DNA of 64,000 nucleotides from Variovorax fucosicus (GCF_030316825.1 NZ_JASZYU010000002.1:186001-250000), one strand, 5' to 3'. Numbered from the stretch's first letter, positions 1 to 10,226 are shown. A program made the numbers and translations. The notes: generated by a model from the letters alone, not told the origin.

Positions 1-407
1 CAGTCGCCGGTGTTGAAGCAGTGGTACTGCCCGAGCTTGAGCGACGCCAGGTCGCGTGGAAACTCGCGCGCCTGTTCCTGGTGCAGGCGGATCGCCTGCG
101 CGATATCGCCGGCCACCCAGGCCGCCACTGCTGCGATAAAGCGGCGCTCGCGCGGCGTGGCGCGTGCCGCGCCCGACTGCGCGCGCGCAATGAAGGGGCG
201 CGCATTGGCCACCGCATCGCGCGATTCGGCGAACATGTGCAAGGCGGCGCAGTACGCCTGGACGATCGGGCTGGTGTCCTGTGCGGCCGACAGCACATTG
301 GCCGCGCGCGCCTCGCAGGCGATGAAGCCCATCACGAAATCGTCGAGCAGCCGCACGCTGGCGGCATCGCCCACGCTGACCGGGTTGCCGAGGCTGTCTG
401 TGTGCAT
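1..407 (-). CDS. TPR/TTC38-type protein, partial (C-terminus beyond left edge)
   Basis: An open minus-strand frame starts at an ATG at 405-407 (protein start MHTDSLGNPVSVGD) and runs without a stop off the left edge, giving about 135 residues. The alanine-rich helical text, with a stretch ending in QAIRLHQEQAREFPRD and LKLGQYHCFNTGD, resembles the tetratricopeptide-repeat protein 38 family found in many Burkholderiales. A GTG lies directly before the ATG, so the exact start is open. No catalytic motif is visible. The gene is near and co-directional with the tautomerase at 437-835. Family assignment is from memory of the sequence style and is moderate. Confidence 0.65.
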   Translation of the reverse strand, partial: MHTDSLGNPVSVGDAASVRLLDDFVMGFIACEARAANVLSAAQDTSPIVQAYCAALHMFAESRDAVANARPFIARAQSGAARATPRERRFIAAVAAWVAGDIAQAIRLHQEQAREFPRDLASLKLGQYHCFNTGD

Positions 408-436
408 CACCTCATTTTGCCGTCGCCGGGCGCCGC

Positions 437-835
437 TCAGACGCCCGCTTGCTGGTGCCGGTATTCCTGTGTGAGGCCACCGTAGCCGTAGGCTGCCGCG
501 CGCGCATCGATCACATGCACGTAGCTCACTTCGTGCAGGTTCGGCAGGAGCCTTGCGAAGGCGGCGTGCACCTCGCGCAGGTAGCGTGCCTTCTCGGCCT
601 TGGTGTTGGTTTCGTCGGTCACGCTGATGTCGAGATGGAACGCGTTCCGGCCCAGCTCGGCCAGCGACACGCCACCGATGAACCAGCTTTCGGCCGGGAT
701 GAACTGCACGGTGGTAGCGATCACCGGCAACTGCTTGCCGAGCACGGACTGGGTGAGCTCGGCCACGGCGTCCACGGCGCGCTTGGCGAGCGCCGCATCG
801 GGTTGGCCGGACAGGTGGATGACGGTATGGGGCAT
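437..835 (-). CDS. Tautomerase family protein
   Basis: The 132-residue protein begins MPHTVIHLSG, so the N-terminal proline exposed after Met removal, the catalytic base of 4-oxalocrotonate tautomerase/MIF-fold enzymes, is present. The length is about twice a classical 60-residue 4-OT subunit and fits the longer tautomerase families. A good Shine-Dalgarno (AGGAGA) precedes the ATG. It is divergent from the LysR gene at 946 and shares a 110-bp promoter region with it, so it is the likely regulated target. The substrate cannot be told from sequence. Confidence 0.85.
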   Translation of the reverse strand: MPHTVIHLSGQPDAALAKRAVDAVAELTQSVLGKQLPVIATTVQFIPAESWFIGGVSLAELGRNAFHLDISVTDETNTKAEKARYLREVHAAFARLLPNLHEVSYVHVIDARAAAYGYGGLTQEYRHQQAGV

Positions 836-917
836 GGCGGTTCTCCTATGAAAGGTGATGGAATGCCCTCATTGTGGGAATCGGCTTGCCATTTGAAAAG
901 CGGGAAGAGATGATGCT

Positions 918-936
918 ATCTATCGGGTAATCAGAT
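918..936. promoter_or_regulatory. LysR-type T-N11-A operator candidate
   Basis: The text ATCT-N11-AGAT is a perfect 4-bp dyad with the spacing typical of LysR binding boxes. It lies between the divergent tautomerase and LysR genes, ending 9 bp before the LysR ATG. This position would suit autorepression together with control of the tautomerase. Confidence 0.5.
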
Positions 937-945
937 GGATAGAAC

Positions 946-1812
946 ATGCAGCATTTCGATCTCGACCAGCTCGCAACCTTCGTCGCCGTTGTGGAGGCTG
1001 GCAGCCTCACGGCGGGTGCCCCGCGCGTGTTTCTGTCGCAGTCGGCGGTCAGCGAGCAGGTGCGAAAGCTGGAGGAGCGGGCCGGGCTGCCGCTGCTGTT
1101 GCGCGCCAAGGCGGGCGTGTCGACCACGGCGGCCGGTGACAGGCTGTTGGCCCACGCACGCCGCCTGTTGGCGCTCAGCGAGGAGGCCTACCGCGATCTG
1201 CATGGCGTGACGCTGCAGGGCGAGTTGCGGCTGGCGGTGACCGACTACTTTCGCCCGCTGGAGTTGACGCGGTTGCTCGCACGGCTCGGTGAGCAGCATC
1301 CGCAGGTGCGGCTCAACGTGTCGGTGCTCAAGAGCGGCGCAATCGAGGCCGGTTATGCACGCGGCGCGTTCGATGTCGGTCTGTCGATGCGACTGGCCCA
1401 TGCCGGGGCCGGCACGCTGGAGCGCGGCAGCCGGGTGCTGCGACGCGAGAGCTTGCAGTGGATGGCGGCGCCCGGAGTGCGGCCGGCACGTGGCGAACCA
1501 TTGCGGCTGCTCGCGCTGCCCGATACCTGCTCGCTGCACCAGTTCACCGTCGGTCTGCTGGTGCGCCGCAAGGTGGCATTCAGCGTGGTGCATATTGCTT
1601 CCGGCGTGGCGGGCCTGCAGTCGGCGCTGGCCGCGGGCCTGGGTGTGGCGTGCCTCAATGAATCGTCGCTGGCACCGGGGGTGGTGCGGCTGGCGGAGCC
1701 GCACGGCCTGCCAGCGCTGCCGCGTGCGAACTTCCATGTGCTGCCGGAACGGCCGGGCGAGGACGCTTTCGTCACCCGGGCGCGCGCACTGCTGGCGGCG
1801 CAATTTGCATGA
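946..1812 (+). CDS. LysR family transcriptional regulator
   Basis: This 288-residue protein has an N-terminal winged helix-turn-helix at about residues 5-62, with the characteristic LSQSAVSEQVRKLEE recognition helix. The rest is the periplasmic-binding-like effector domain typical of LysR regulators. Length is normal. It is divergent from the tautomerase gene and has a T-N11-A box right at its start. The ribosome binding site is weak, which is common in autoregulated LysR genes. The inducer is unknown. Confidence 0.93.
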   Translation: MQHFDLDQLATFVAVVEAGSLTAGAPRVFLSQSAVSEQVRKLEERAGLPLLLRAKAGVSTTAAGDRLLAHARRLLALSEEAYRDLHGVTLQGELRLAVTDYFRPLELTRLLARLGEQHPQVRLNVSVLKSGAIEAGYARGAFDVGLSMRLAHAGAGTLERGSRVLRRESLQWMAAPGVRPARGEPLRLLALPDTCSLHQFTVGLLVRRKVAFSVVHIASGVAGLQSALAAGLGVACLNESSLAPGVVRLAEPHGLPALPRANFHVLPERPGEDAFVTRARALLAAQFA

Positions 1813-1845
1813 GGGCGCGGCGCGGGTGCCGCGTCGTCGGCGGCG

Positions 1846-2073
1846 TCAGGCGTGTGCGCCCGAAGACAGCCGCCGCAGCATGGCGAGTTGCCGGACTTCT
1901 TCTGCGTCCCTGAGGCTCTTGGCCGCGCGCGCGGCGGCGTAGGCGACGTACAGGTTTTCGACGGCCCGGGCCCAACTGCTCGCGGCCGTCTGCAAGTCGG
2001 CGTCCGGCGGCACGGCGGGAACTTCGATACCGGCCTTGCGGAGAATGATGGCTTTGTGGCTGGTGGTGAGCAT
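1846..2073 (-). CDS. Small hypothetical protein, 75 aa
   Basis: The ATG at 2071-2073 is preceded by AAGGAAGG at good spacing, which supports a real small gene inside a longer open frame. The product MLTTSHKAIILRKAGIEVP... is soluble and helical, alanine/arginine-rich in its second half, with no signal peptide, cysteine cluster or recognised domain. It lies convergent with the LysR gene and downstream of the amidase operon, 128 bp from the amidase stop. Function unknown. Confidence 0.6.
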   Translation of the reverse strand: MLTTSHKAIILRKAGIEVPAVPPDADLQTAASSWARAVENLYVAYAAARAAKSLRDAEEVRQLAMLRRLSSGAHA

Positions 2074-2201
2074 GGCGACCTTCCTTGGAAACTTGAAGCC
2101 AGCGTAGCCGCGTTGCGGTCGCGCCACCATCGGCCGCAAGTCGTATGCGGATGTAAGCAGGTGCCGACTATTACCGGTTTTGGCCGATTTCTTTGTCCCG
2201 C

Positions 2202-3611
2202 TCACACGCCGGGCGGTGGTTCCGGCCAGGGGCGCTGCGATTCGCGAATCAACTCGAAGGCCCGTGCGACGCGCAGCACGCCCAGGTCGTCGAAGCGCTG
2301 GCCCGCGATCTGCAGGCCGATCGGCAGGTCGTCGGCGCTGTAGCCGCAGTTGATCGACGCGGCCGGCTGCTCCGACATGTTGTAGGGCACGGTAAAACCG
2401 ATGTGCTCCAGCGGCCGCATCGGGTCGCCCGTGGGCGAGGCCGCTTCGGCCGCGGCCGGCATGTTCGGCGACACGGGCGAGATCACGTAGTCGAACCTCG
2501 CGCACGCCGCGACCGAGGCGATGCGCGTGGCGTGGAACTGGCTGAAGGCGCGAAACACGTGCTCGCCGCCGAATCCGGCGGCACTCTCGGCCCATTCACG
2601 GACGTATGGCAGCACTTTCGCGCGCTGGTCGGCTCGCAGCGCCTGCATGTCGACATGGGAGCGCATGCGCCACAGGTGATCCATGCCGTCGAGCATGGCT
2701 TGTGACATGAAAGGTTGCATCGTTTCGACGATGGCGCCGGCCCGCTCGAACAGGCGCGCGGCCTGCTCGACCGCGGCACGGATCTCGGGCTCGACCGCGA
2801 GGCCGCAGCCGGCGTCGAGCAGCAGGCCAATGCGCAGGCCGCGCAGGTGGTCGGCGTCGACGTCGTAGCCGGCCCAGTCGATGTCCTGCGGCGGCAGGTT
2901 CATGCTGTCGCGCGCATCGGGCCGGCTCAGCACCTGCATGGCCAGCGCAGCGTCGCCCACGGTGCGCGTCATCGGACCGGCGGCGCGGCCCGTGTAGGGC
3001 GGGTCGATCGGAATGCGGCCCAGACTGGGCTTCAGCGTGAAGATGCCGCACCAGCTGGCCGGCAGGCGCAGCGAGCCGCCGATGTCGGTGCCGATGTGCA
3101 GCGGGCCGTAGCCGGCCGCGGCCGCCGCGCCGGCGCCGGCGCTGGAGCCGCCGGGCGTGCGGGTCAGATCCCACGGGTTGCGCGCCAGCGTGTGGAAGCT
3201 CGACAGGCCCGACGACAACATGCCGTAGTCGGGCATGGTGGTCTTGCTGAAGATGACCGCGCCGGTTTCCTTCAGGCGTGCGGCCGGCGGTGCATCGGCC
3301 GCCGCGGGTTTCAGGTCGACCGCCGCGGTGCCGGCCGGCAGCGGGTCGCCGCGCGTGGCGATGTTTTCCTTGATGGTGGCGGGCACGCCGTCGAGCGGGC
3401 CGAGCGGCGCGCCGTTGCGCCAGCGCGCCTGCGAGGCGCGCGCCTGGTCGAGCGCCGCTTCGGGGCGCAGCAGCCAGGTCGCCTGCAGGTGCGGCTCCCA
3501 GCGCGCGACGTGGGCCAGCACGTCCTGCGTGACCTCGACCGGCGAGAGCGTGCCCTCGCGATAGGCTGCAACCAGTTCCTGCGCGCTCAGTTCATGCAGC
3601 GCAGTGCTCAT
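2202..3611 (-). CDS. Amidase (amidase signature family)
   Basis: The 469-residue protein carries the full amidase-signature triad: Lys81 in TIKEN, cis-Ser156 in the GGSSAG loop, and Ser180 in GTDIGGSLRLPA. These enzymes hydrolyse carboxamides in the cytoplasm (GatA/AtzF-like fold). It is the last gene of the peptide-type ABC importer operon and overlaps the binding-protein gene by 4 nt. An imported amide or short peptide-like compound is therefore the likely substrate. It is not GatA itself, since gatB and gatC are absent. Confidence 0.92.
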   Translation of the reverse strand: MSTALHELSAQELVAAYREGTLSPVEVTQDVLAHVARWEPHLQATWLLRPEAALDQARASQARWRNGAPLGPLDGVPATIKENIATRGDPLPAGTAAVDLKPAAADAPPAARLKETGAVIFSKTTMPDYGMLSSGLSSFHTLARNPWDLTRTPGGSSAGAGAAAAAGYGPLHIGTDIGGSLRLPASWCGIFTLKPSLGRIPIDPPYTGRAAGPMTRTVGDAALAMQVLSRPDARDSMNLPPQDIDWAGYDVDADHLRGLRIGLLLDAGCGLAVEPEIRAAVEQAARLFERAGAIVETMQPFMSQAMLDGMDHLWRMRSHVDMQALRADQRAKVLPYVREWAESAAGFGGEHVFRAFSQFHATRIASVAACARFDYVISPVSPNMPAAAEAASPTGDPMRPLEHIGFTVPYNMSEQPAASINCGYSADDLPIGLQIAGQRFDDLGVLRVARAFELIRESQRPWPEPPPGV

Positions 3612-5092
3612 CCCCAGGAAAGCGCAGACAGGTCATTGCAGAAGATCGGCATGTCCTTCCACAAGCCCTTCACGCCCTTCTTGGCGACGGTCGGGAACTG
3701 CGGCTGATACAGGAAGCCGTTGGCGGCGTCGGTGGCCAGCAGCTTCTGTGCATCGCCCAGCAGCTTGTTGCGTTCGGCCGCGTTGCCGGTGGCCTTGATC
3801 TTGTCGAACAGCGCCACGAACGCCTTCGAGTCGTAGCCCCAGTAGTACTCGGGCTTGGCATAGTTGCCGAGGTCGAAGGGCTCGACGTGCGAAACGATCG
3901 TCAGGTCGTAGTTGTGGGGGCCGCCATAGGTGTTGCTGAGCCACTGCGCCCATTCGACGTTCTGCACCTTCACGGTGATGCCGATCTTGGCGAGCTGCGC
4001 GACGATCACCTCGCCGCCCTGCCGCGCGTAAGGCGGCGGCGGCAGCGTCATCGTGAGTTCGAGCGGGGTCTTGATGCCGGCTTCGGCCAGCAGCTTCTTG
4101 GCCTTCTCGATATCGAAGGGGTTGATGCCCGTGGTGTCCACGAAGCCGGGCGCGCCCGGCACGTAGTGGCTGCCGATCGGCACGCCGAGGCCGTCGGCCG
4201 CGCCTTCGATGACGGCCTTGCGGTCGATCGCCGCCAGGATCGCGCGGCGCACGCGCACGTCGTCGAGCGGCTTCTTCTTGCTGTTGAAGGCGAGGATGGT
4301 CTTGGCGCGCGAGCCGCCCAGGATCACCTGGAATTGCGGGTTGGCCTTGAACTGCGGCACCACGCGCGTGCCGATGCGCTGGAACGCATCGACGTCGCCT
4401 GCCAGCATGGCGGCCGCCTGCGCGGCCGCGTCGGCGATGAAGCGGAAAGTCACCTTCTTGAGCTTGGCCTGCGCGGGGTTGCGGAAGCCGTCCCACTTGG
4501 TCAGTACCAGCGACGAACCCTTGGCCCAACTCTCGAGTTGATAGGGGCCGGTGCCGACCGGTTTGGTGGCGTTGGTGTCGGCGCTCTTGGGCTCGACGAT
4601 CACGGCCGTGGCCTGGCCCAGGACGAAGGGCAGGTCGGGGTCGATCTCCTTGTTGATCAGCACCACGGTGGCATCGTCCACCACCTGCGTGCTGAGGTTC
4701 GCGAAGGTGCGCTTGTCCTTGTTGGTACTCTTCTCGCCACCGGCGCGGTCGAAGCTGAATTTGACGGTCTGGGCATTGAAGGGCTCGCCGTTCTGGAACT
4801 TGACGCCGCGCTTGAGCTTGAAGGTGTAGGTCTTCAGGTCGGGCGAAACCTCCCAGCTCTCGGCCAGCAGCGGCGCGACGCTGCCGTCGGCGTTGATCTT
4901 GGTCAGCGTCTCCAGGATGTTGTATTGCACGACCTCGGCAATGGCGGCGGCGGCACCGGCGGTCGGATCGAGGCCCGGCGGCTCGAGCGCCATGCCGAGC
5001 ACCATCGCGTCTTTGCGACTCTGGGCGAATGCGAATTGCGGCAGGCTGGCGGCCAGTGCTGCGGAGGTGAGGACTGTGCGGCGATTCAACAT
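3608..5092 (-). CDS. ABC transporter substrate-binding protein, peptide/opine type (SBP_bac_5)
   Basis: I start this at the ATG of MLNRRTVLTSAALAASLPQFAFA, which gives a clean N-terminal export signal (with an NRR motif, possibly Tat) and a GGAGC ribosome site. An ATG 18 nt upstream would add six residues without such a site. The mature part has the extended DppA/OppA-type fold text, for example ESWEVSPDLKTYTFKLKRGVKFQNG. About 494 residues is normal for the family. It captures the ligand in the periplasm for the permeases encoded just upstream, and is coupled by a 4-nt overlap to the amidase. Confidence 0.93.
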   Translation of the reverse strand: MLNRRTVLTSAALAASLPQFAFAQSRKDAMVLGMALEPPGLDPTAGAAAAIAEVVQYNILETLTKINADGSVAPLLAESWEVSPDLKTYTFKLKRGVKFQNGEPFNAQTVKFSFDRAGGEKSTNKDKRTFANLSTQVVDDATVVLINKEIDPDLPFVLGQATAVIVEPKSADTNATKPVGTGPYQLESWAKGSSLVLTKWDGFRNPAQAKLKKVTFRFIADAAAQAAAMLAGDVDAFQRIGTRVVPQFKANPQFQVILGGSRAKTILAFNSKKKPLDDVRVRRAILAAIDRKAVIEGAADGLGVPIGSHYVPGAPGFVDTTGINPFDIEKAKKLLAEAGIKTPLELTMTLPPPPYARQGGEVIVAQLAKIGITVKVQNVEWAQWLSNTYGGPHNYDLTIVSHVEPFDLGNYAKPEYYWGYDSKAFVALFDKIKATGNAAERNKLLGDAQKLLATDAANGFLYQPQFPTVAKKGVKGLWKDMPIFCNDLSALSWG

Positions 5093-5124
5093 GGTCAAGC
5101 TCCAGGACAAGAAGAAAGATAACG

Positions 5125-5937
5125 TTACATCATCCGGCGCGCTGGCGGCTCGGCGCGCGGAACGGCGGCCAGCAGGGCCTGCGTGTACGGATGCTGGGCA
5201 TGCGCAAAAAGCTGCTGCGGCGCACCCCGCTCCACCACCAGGCCACGGTGCAGCACGCAGACCTCGTCGCAGAGGTGGTTGACCACGGCGAGGTCGTGGC
5301 TGATCAGCAGGTAGCTGATGCCGAACTGTTGCTGCAAGTCCTGCATCAGGTTCAGCACCTGGGCCTGCACCGAGACGTCAAGCGCGCTCACCGGCTCGTC
5401 GGCCACGATCAGCTTGGGCCGGGTGATGAGGGCGCGCGCGATAGCGATGCGCTGGCGCTGGCCGCCCGAAAACTCGTGCGGGTACTTGTCGAGGTCGCTG
5501 GCGCGCAGGCCCACGGCCGCGAGCGACTCGCCGGCGCGCTCGCGCTGCACGGCGCGGCTGGTTTCGTCCAGGGCTTCGAGCGGCTCGGCCACGATGCGCG
5601 CGACGGTCTGGCGCGGGTCGAGCGAGCCGTACGGATCCTGAAACACCATCTGCACGTCGCGCCGCGCCGCGCGCAACTCGGTGCGTGGCAGCGCATGCAG
5701 GTCGCGGCCCTGCAGCTTGACGCTGCCCGAATTGGGGCGATCGAGTGCCATCACGAGCCGCGCGATGGTCGACTTGCCCGAGCCCGATTCGCCGACGATG
5801 CCGAGGCTGCGGCCCTGCTGCACGCCAAAGCTGACGCCGTTGAGCGCCTTCACCAGCGGCGGCGCACCGAACAGCTTTTCGCGCGGCAGTTCGTAGTGGC
5901 GAACCAGGTCGGTGACCTCGAGCAGCGGTTCGCTCAT
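5125..5937 (-). CDS. Peptide-type ABC transporter ATP-binding protein (DppF/OppF-like)
   Basis: This 270-residue ATPase has Walker A GESGSGKST, signature SGGQRQRIAIARAL and Walker B LIVADEPVSALD, followed by the His switch ISHDLAV. It overlaps the preceding ATPase gene by 4 nt and lies just upstream of the binding-protein gene. With its partner it would energise import through the two permeases. It is shorter at the C-terminus than many DppF proteins, lacking most of the oligopeptide-transporter tail. Confidence 0.93.
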   Translation of the reverse strand: MSEPLLEVTDLVRHYELPREKLFGAPPLVKALNGVSFGVQQGRSLGIVGESGSGKSTIARLVMALDRPNSGSVKLQGRDLHALPRTELRAARRDVQMVFQDPYGSLDPRQTVARIVAEPLEALDETSRAVQRERAGESLAAVGLRASDLDKYPHEFSGGQRQRIAIARALITRPKLIVADEPVSALDVSVQAQVLNLMQDLQQQFGISYLLISHDLAVVNHLCDEVCVLHRGLVVERGAPQQLFAHAQHPYTQALLAAVPRAEPPARRMM

Positions 5938-6923
5938 GCAGCCACTCCCGTGGCGGCCGCCACTTCGTCGAGCCGGATGCAGCGCACCTCGTGACCGTGC
6001 GGCAACAGCGTTGCCGGCGGCCGTGTGGTGCGGCAGGCGTCGACCGTGAAGCTGCAGCGCCCGGCGAACGGGCAGCCCGGCGGCAGGTCGACCAGTTCGG
6101 GCACGCTGCCCTTGATGGTGGCGAGCCGTACGCCGCGCGGCGCACCCAGCGCCGGCCGCGCCGCGAACAGGCCCTGCGTGTACGGATGCATGCGCGCGTC
6201 GAACACGGTGGCGGTCGGGCCGCTCTCGACCACGCTGCCGCCGTACATCACGAGCATCTTCGACACCGTCTGCGCGATCACGCCGAGGTCGTGCGAAATA
6301 AGGATCAGCGCCATGCCGCGCTCGGCCACGAGGCCCTGGATCAGATCGAGGATCTGCTTCTGGATCGTCACGTCGAGCGCAGTGGTCGGCTCGTCGGCAA
6401 TCAGCAGGTCGGGCCCGCAGGCGAGCGCCATCGCAATGCCGATGCGCTGGCGCTGCCCGCCCGAGAACTGGTGCGGATAGGCATCGAGCCGCGACGCCGC
6501 ATCAGGGATGCCGACGCGGTCGAGCAGCGCGAGCGCTTCCTTGCGTGCGTCGGCGCCCGAAAGGCCGCGGTGCAGGCGCAATGGCTCGCCGACCTGGCGC
6601 GCGATGGTGTGCACCGGGTTCAGCGCGGTCATCGGCTCCTGGAAGATCATGCCGATGCGGTTGCCGCGGATCTCGCACATGCCGCGCTCGTCCATGCCGA
6701 CGAGTTCCTGGCCGTCGAAGCGGATGCTGCCGGTGACCTTGGCGCTGGCGGGCAGCAGGCCCATCAGCGACTGCACCGTGATCGACTTGCCGCAGCCCGA
6801 CTCGCCCACGATGCCCAGCGTTTCGCCGCGCTCCAGCGAGAAGCCGATGCCGCGCACGGCCTCGGCCGGGCCGCGCTGGGTCTGCAGGCCGATGTGGAGG
6901 TCGTTGACTTCGAGCAGTGCCAT
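5934..6923 (-). CDS. Peptide-type ABC transporter ATP-binding protein (DppD/OppD-like)
   Basis: The start MALLEVNDLHIGLQTQRG at 6923 was chosen over a longer open frame because it aligns with the family N-terminus and begins 6 nt past the permease stop. Walker A GESGCGKS, signature SGGQRQRIGIAMALA and Walker B LLIADEPTTALD are intact. The C-terminal oligopeptide-transporter region has the cysteine-containing CPFAGRCSF motif typical of DppD. It is 329 residues and the operon partner of the ATPase at 5125-5937. Confidence 0.94.
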   Translation of the reverse strand: MALLEVNDLHIGLQTQRGPAEAVRGIGFSLERGETLGIVGESGCGKSITVQSLMGLLPASAKVTGSIRFDGQELVGMDERGMCEIRGNRIGMIFQEPMTALNPVHTIARQVGEPLRLHRGLSGADARKEALALLDRVGIPDAASRLDAYPHQFSGGQRQRIGIAMALACGPDLLIADEPTTALDVTIQKQILDLIQGLVAERGMALILISHDLGVIAQTVSKMLVMYGGSVVESGPTATVFDARMHPYTQGLFAARPALGAPRGVRLATIKGSVPELVDLPPGCPFAGRCSFTVDACRTTRPPATLLPHGHEVRCIRLDEVAAATGVAA

Positions 6924-6928
6924 CGTCG

Positions 6929-7804
6929 TTACCGTGCGCGTGCCAGCCGCGGGTCGAGCAAATCGCGCAGACCGTCGCCGAGCAGGTTGAGGCCGAGCAC
7001 CGCCAGGGCGATCGCCATGCCCGGGAACACCGCGAGCAACGGCGACTGGAACATCATGGTCTGCGCCTCGCTCAGCATGCGACCCCACGAAGGCTGCGGC
7101 GGTTGCGTGCCGAGCCCGAGGTAGGAGAGGGCGGCCTCGGCCAGGATCGCGATGGCGAATCGGATCGTGATCTGCACGATCAGCACGGCCGAGATGTTGG
7201 GCAGCACATGCTGCATGGTGATGGCGAACGCCCCCTTGCCGCAGGCGCGCGCGGCCGCGATGTACTCGCGCGACCAGATCGCGTTGGCCGAGGCGCGCGT
7301 GATGCGCGCGAAGGTCGGGATGTTGTAGATGCCGATCGCGACGATGGCGTTGACGATGCCGGCGCCGAACACCGCCGTCATCATGATGGCCGACAGGATC
7401 GCCGGGAACGCCAGCGAGAAATCGGTGAACCGCATGATGCCTTCTTCGATCCAGCCGCGCTTCGCCGCGGCCAGCAGGCCCAGCGCGGTGCCGATCGTCA
7501 GGCCGATGCCGACCGCGATCATGCCGACCAGGATCGAGGCGCGCGCGCCGACCAGCAGCAGCGACGCGACGTCGCGGCCATAGGTGTCGGTGCCGAGCCA
7601 GTGCGCGGCCGAGGGCGGCTGCAGCTTGCTCGGCAGATCCATCTCGTAGGGCGACCAGGGCGTCCAGACCAGCGACACTGCGGCCGCGACCAGCAGCAGC
7701 AGCGTGAGCACGCCGCCGAGCACGAAGCTGCGATGCTGCAGGGCACGGCGCCAGAAGCCCGGCACCTTGAGCGCGGCAGCGCTCGGGACTGCGACGCTGC
7801 TCAT
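6929..7804 (-). CDS. Peptide-type ABC transporter permease (DppC/OppC-like)
   Basis: The start at 7804 (MSSVAVPSAAALKVPGFWRR) gives a 4-nt ATGA overlap with the upstream permease gene. The 291-residue protein has an N-terminal membrane segment at about residues 25-50, a conserved extracytoplasmic loop (HWLGTDTYGRDV), and several further membrane helices. A typical EAA-type loop (ASANAIWSREYIAAARACG) contacts the ATPase. This pairs with the DppB-like gene to form the membrane channel. Confidence 0.94.
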   Translation of the reverse strand: MSSVAVPSAAALKVPGFWRRALQHRSFVLGGVLTLLLLVAAAVSLVWTPWSPYEMDLPSKLQPPSAAHWLGTDTYGRDVASLLLVGARASILVGMIAVGIGLTIGTALGLLAAAKRGWIEEGIMRFTDFSLAFPAILSAIMMTAVFGAGIVNAIVAIGIYNIPTFARITRASANAIWSREYIAAARACGKGAFAITMQHVLPNISAVLIVQITIRFAIAILAEAALSYLGLGTQPPQPSWGRMLSEAQTMMFQSPLLAVFPGMAIALAVLGLNLLGDGLRDLLDPRLARAR

Positions 7805-8751
7805 ATGTCGGAAGCCTTGATGCGCGGGTCGATCACGGCGTACAGCACATCGACCACGAAATTCACGATGACGACCATCGCCGCCAGCAGCATCACGCAG
7901 TTGCGCACCACGATCAGGTCGCGGTTGCTGATGGCCTGGAAGATCAGCCGGCCGAGGCCCGGCAGATAGAACACGTTCTCGACCACGATGGTGCCGGCCA
8001 GCAACTCGGAGAACTGCATGCCCATCACCGTGACCACCGGAATCATCGCGTTGCGCAGCACATGCGTCCAGAGCACCGCGCGCTGGCTCACGCCCTTGGC
8101 GCGGGCGGTGCGCACGAAATCCTCGCGCATCACCTCCAGCACGGCCGAACGCGTGATGCGCGCAAGGATCGCGGCCTGCACCACGGCCAGCGAAAGCGCC
8201 GGCAGCAGCAGCGACTTGAGGCCGGCGAAGATGCCTTCGTCCCACCCGTCGAAGCCGCCGGCCGAGAACCACTGCAGCTGCACCGAGAACACCAGGATCA
8301 GCAGGATCGCGAACCAGAAATTGGGAATGGCGATGCCCACCTGCGTCAGCCCCATCAGGCCCACGTCGCCGAGCTTGTTGTGGCGCGCCGCCGCGGTCAC
8401 GCCGACCAGCAGCGCGAGCACCGTGGTGAAGGCCATCGCCAGCAGTGCCAGCGGGACCGTCAGCGCCAGCCGCTCCAGGATGAGTTCGAGCACCGGCGAG
8501 CTGTAGGCGTAGCTGTCGCCCAGATTGCCGGTGAGCATGCCGCCGATCCAGTGCCAGTAGCGCGCCCAGGCCGGCTGGTCGAGACCGAGCTTGGTGGCCA
8601 GGGCCGCCACGGCCTCGGGCGCTGCGTCCGGCCCCATCAGCAGCTGCGCGGCGTTGCCCGGCAGGATCTCCAGCACCAGGAAAACGATGACCGAGGCCCC
8701 CATCAACGTGGCGATCAGGGTCAGGATGCGCTTGAAAAGAAACAGACTCAT
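7801..8751 (-). CDS. Peptide-type ABC transporter permease (DppB/OppB-like)
   Basis: The 316-residue integral membrane protein starts MSLFLFKRILTLIATLMGAS with a hydrophobic first helix and has the family loop MREDFVRTARAKGVSQRAV near residues 215-235. It is the first gene of the five-gene importer plus amidase operon. The promoter would lie in the 74-bp gap shared with the divergent ferredoxin gene at 8826. Confidence 0.94.
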   Translation of the reverse strand: MSLFLFKRILTLIATLMGASVIVFLVLEILPGNAAQLLMGPDAAPEAVAALATKLGLDQPAWARYWHWIGGMLTGNLGDSYAYSSPVLELILERLALTVPLALLAMAFTTVLALLVGVTAAARHNKLGDVGLMGLTQVGIAIPNFWFAILLILVFSVQLQWFSAGGFDGWDEGIFAGLKSLLLPALSLAVVQAAILARITRSAVLEVMREDFVRTARAKGVSQRAVLWTHVLRNAMIPVVTVMGMQFSELLAGTIVVENVFYLPGLGRLIFQAISNRDLIVVRNCVMLLAAMVVIVNFVVDVLYAVIDPRIKASDI

Positions 8752-8786
8752 GGGGCGGGGCGCAGCATAACCCGGCGATGCAATGA

Positions 8787-9519
<733 letters not shown>

Positions 9520-9555
9520 TTCTGTTTTCTCTCCCTGTCTTCGGCGGCGACTTCG

Positions 9556-10206
9556 CTAGCCTGGCGCCGGTGCGCCGCCGTCACCGCTCCCGCCATTTTC
9601 ATCGGGCTCGCGCCGAGGCGGCTTGGGCCGCGGCGGCTTGCTGGTGTGAATCTGCATCGTGGCCTTTTCCATCTCGCCGGCCACCAGCGCAGGCGCCGCA
9701 TGCAGTGTGCGCGCGATTGCATCCTCGATCGCTTCGCGCTGCTCCTTGAGCGGCTTCTTGAGCACCCAGTTGACCACTTCGGCCTTGACGCCCGGATGTC
9801 CGATGCCGAGCCGCAGGCGCCAGTAGTCGCCAGTGCCGAGCTGTGCATGAATGTCGCGCAGGCCGTTGTGGCCCGCGTGGCTGCCGCCGAACTTGAGCTT
9901 GGCCTGGCCCGGCACCACGTCGAGCTCGTCGTGCACCACGAGGATCTCGTCTGGGGCGATCTTGAAGAAGCGCGCCAGCGCGCCGACCGATTTGCCTGAC
10001 AGGTTCATGAAGGTCTGCGGCTCGAGCAGCCAGACGCTCTGGCCGGCGATGTTCGCGCGGGCCACCAGGCCGTGATAGCTGCGATCCGGCACCAGCGAAA
10101 GCTTCCAGTCGCGTGCCAGCGCATCGACCCACCAGAAGCCCGCGTTGTGCCGCGTGGCTTCGTATTCCGGGCCCGGATTGCCGAGGCCGACGAACAACTT
10201 GATCAT
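9556..10206 (-). CDS. pth: Peptidyl-tRNA hydrolase
   Basis: This protein recycles peptidyl-tRNA released from stalled ribosomes. The N-terminus [21 protein letters not shown] places Asn10 and His20 exactly as in the E. coli enzyme, and VVHDELD supplies the catalytic Asp. [13 protein letters not shown] is the conserved Asn loop. At 216 residues it carries an extra, proline-rich C-terminal tail ([16 protein letters not shown]) beyond the usual roughly 195 residues. It is downstream of rplY, separated by a terminator. Confidence 0.97.
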   Translation of the reverse strand: MIKLFVGLGNPGPEYEATRHNAGFWWVDALARDWKLSLVPDRSYHGLVARANIAGQSVWLLEPQTFMNLSGKSVGALARFFKIAPDEILVVHDELDVVPGQAKLKFGGSHAGHNGLRDIHAQLGTGDYWRLRLGIGHPGVKAEVVNWVLKKPLKEQREAIEDAIARTLHAAPALVAGEMEKATMQIHTSKPPRPKPPRREPDENGGSGDGGAPAPG

Positions 10207-10226
10207 GATCCGGATTATCCAGCCCC

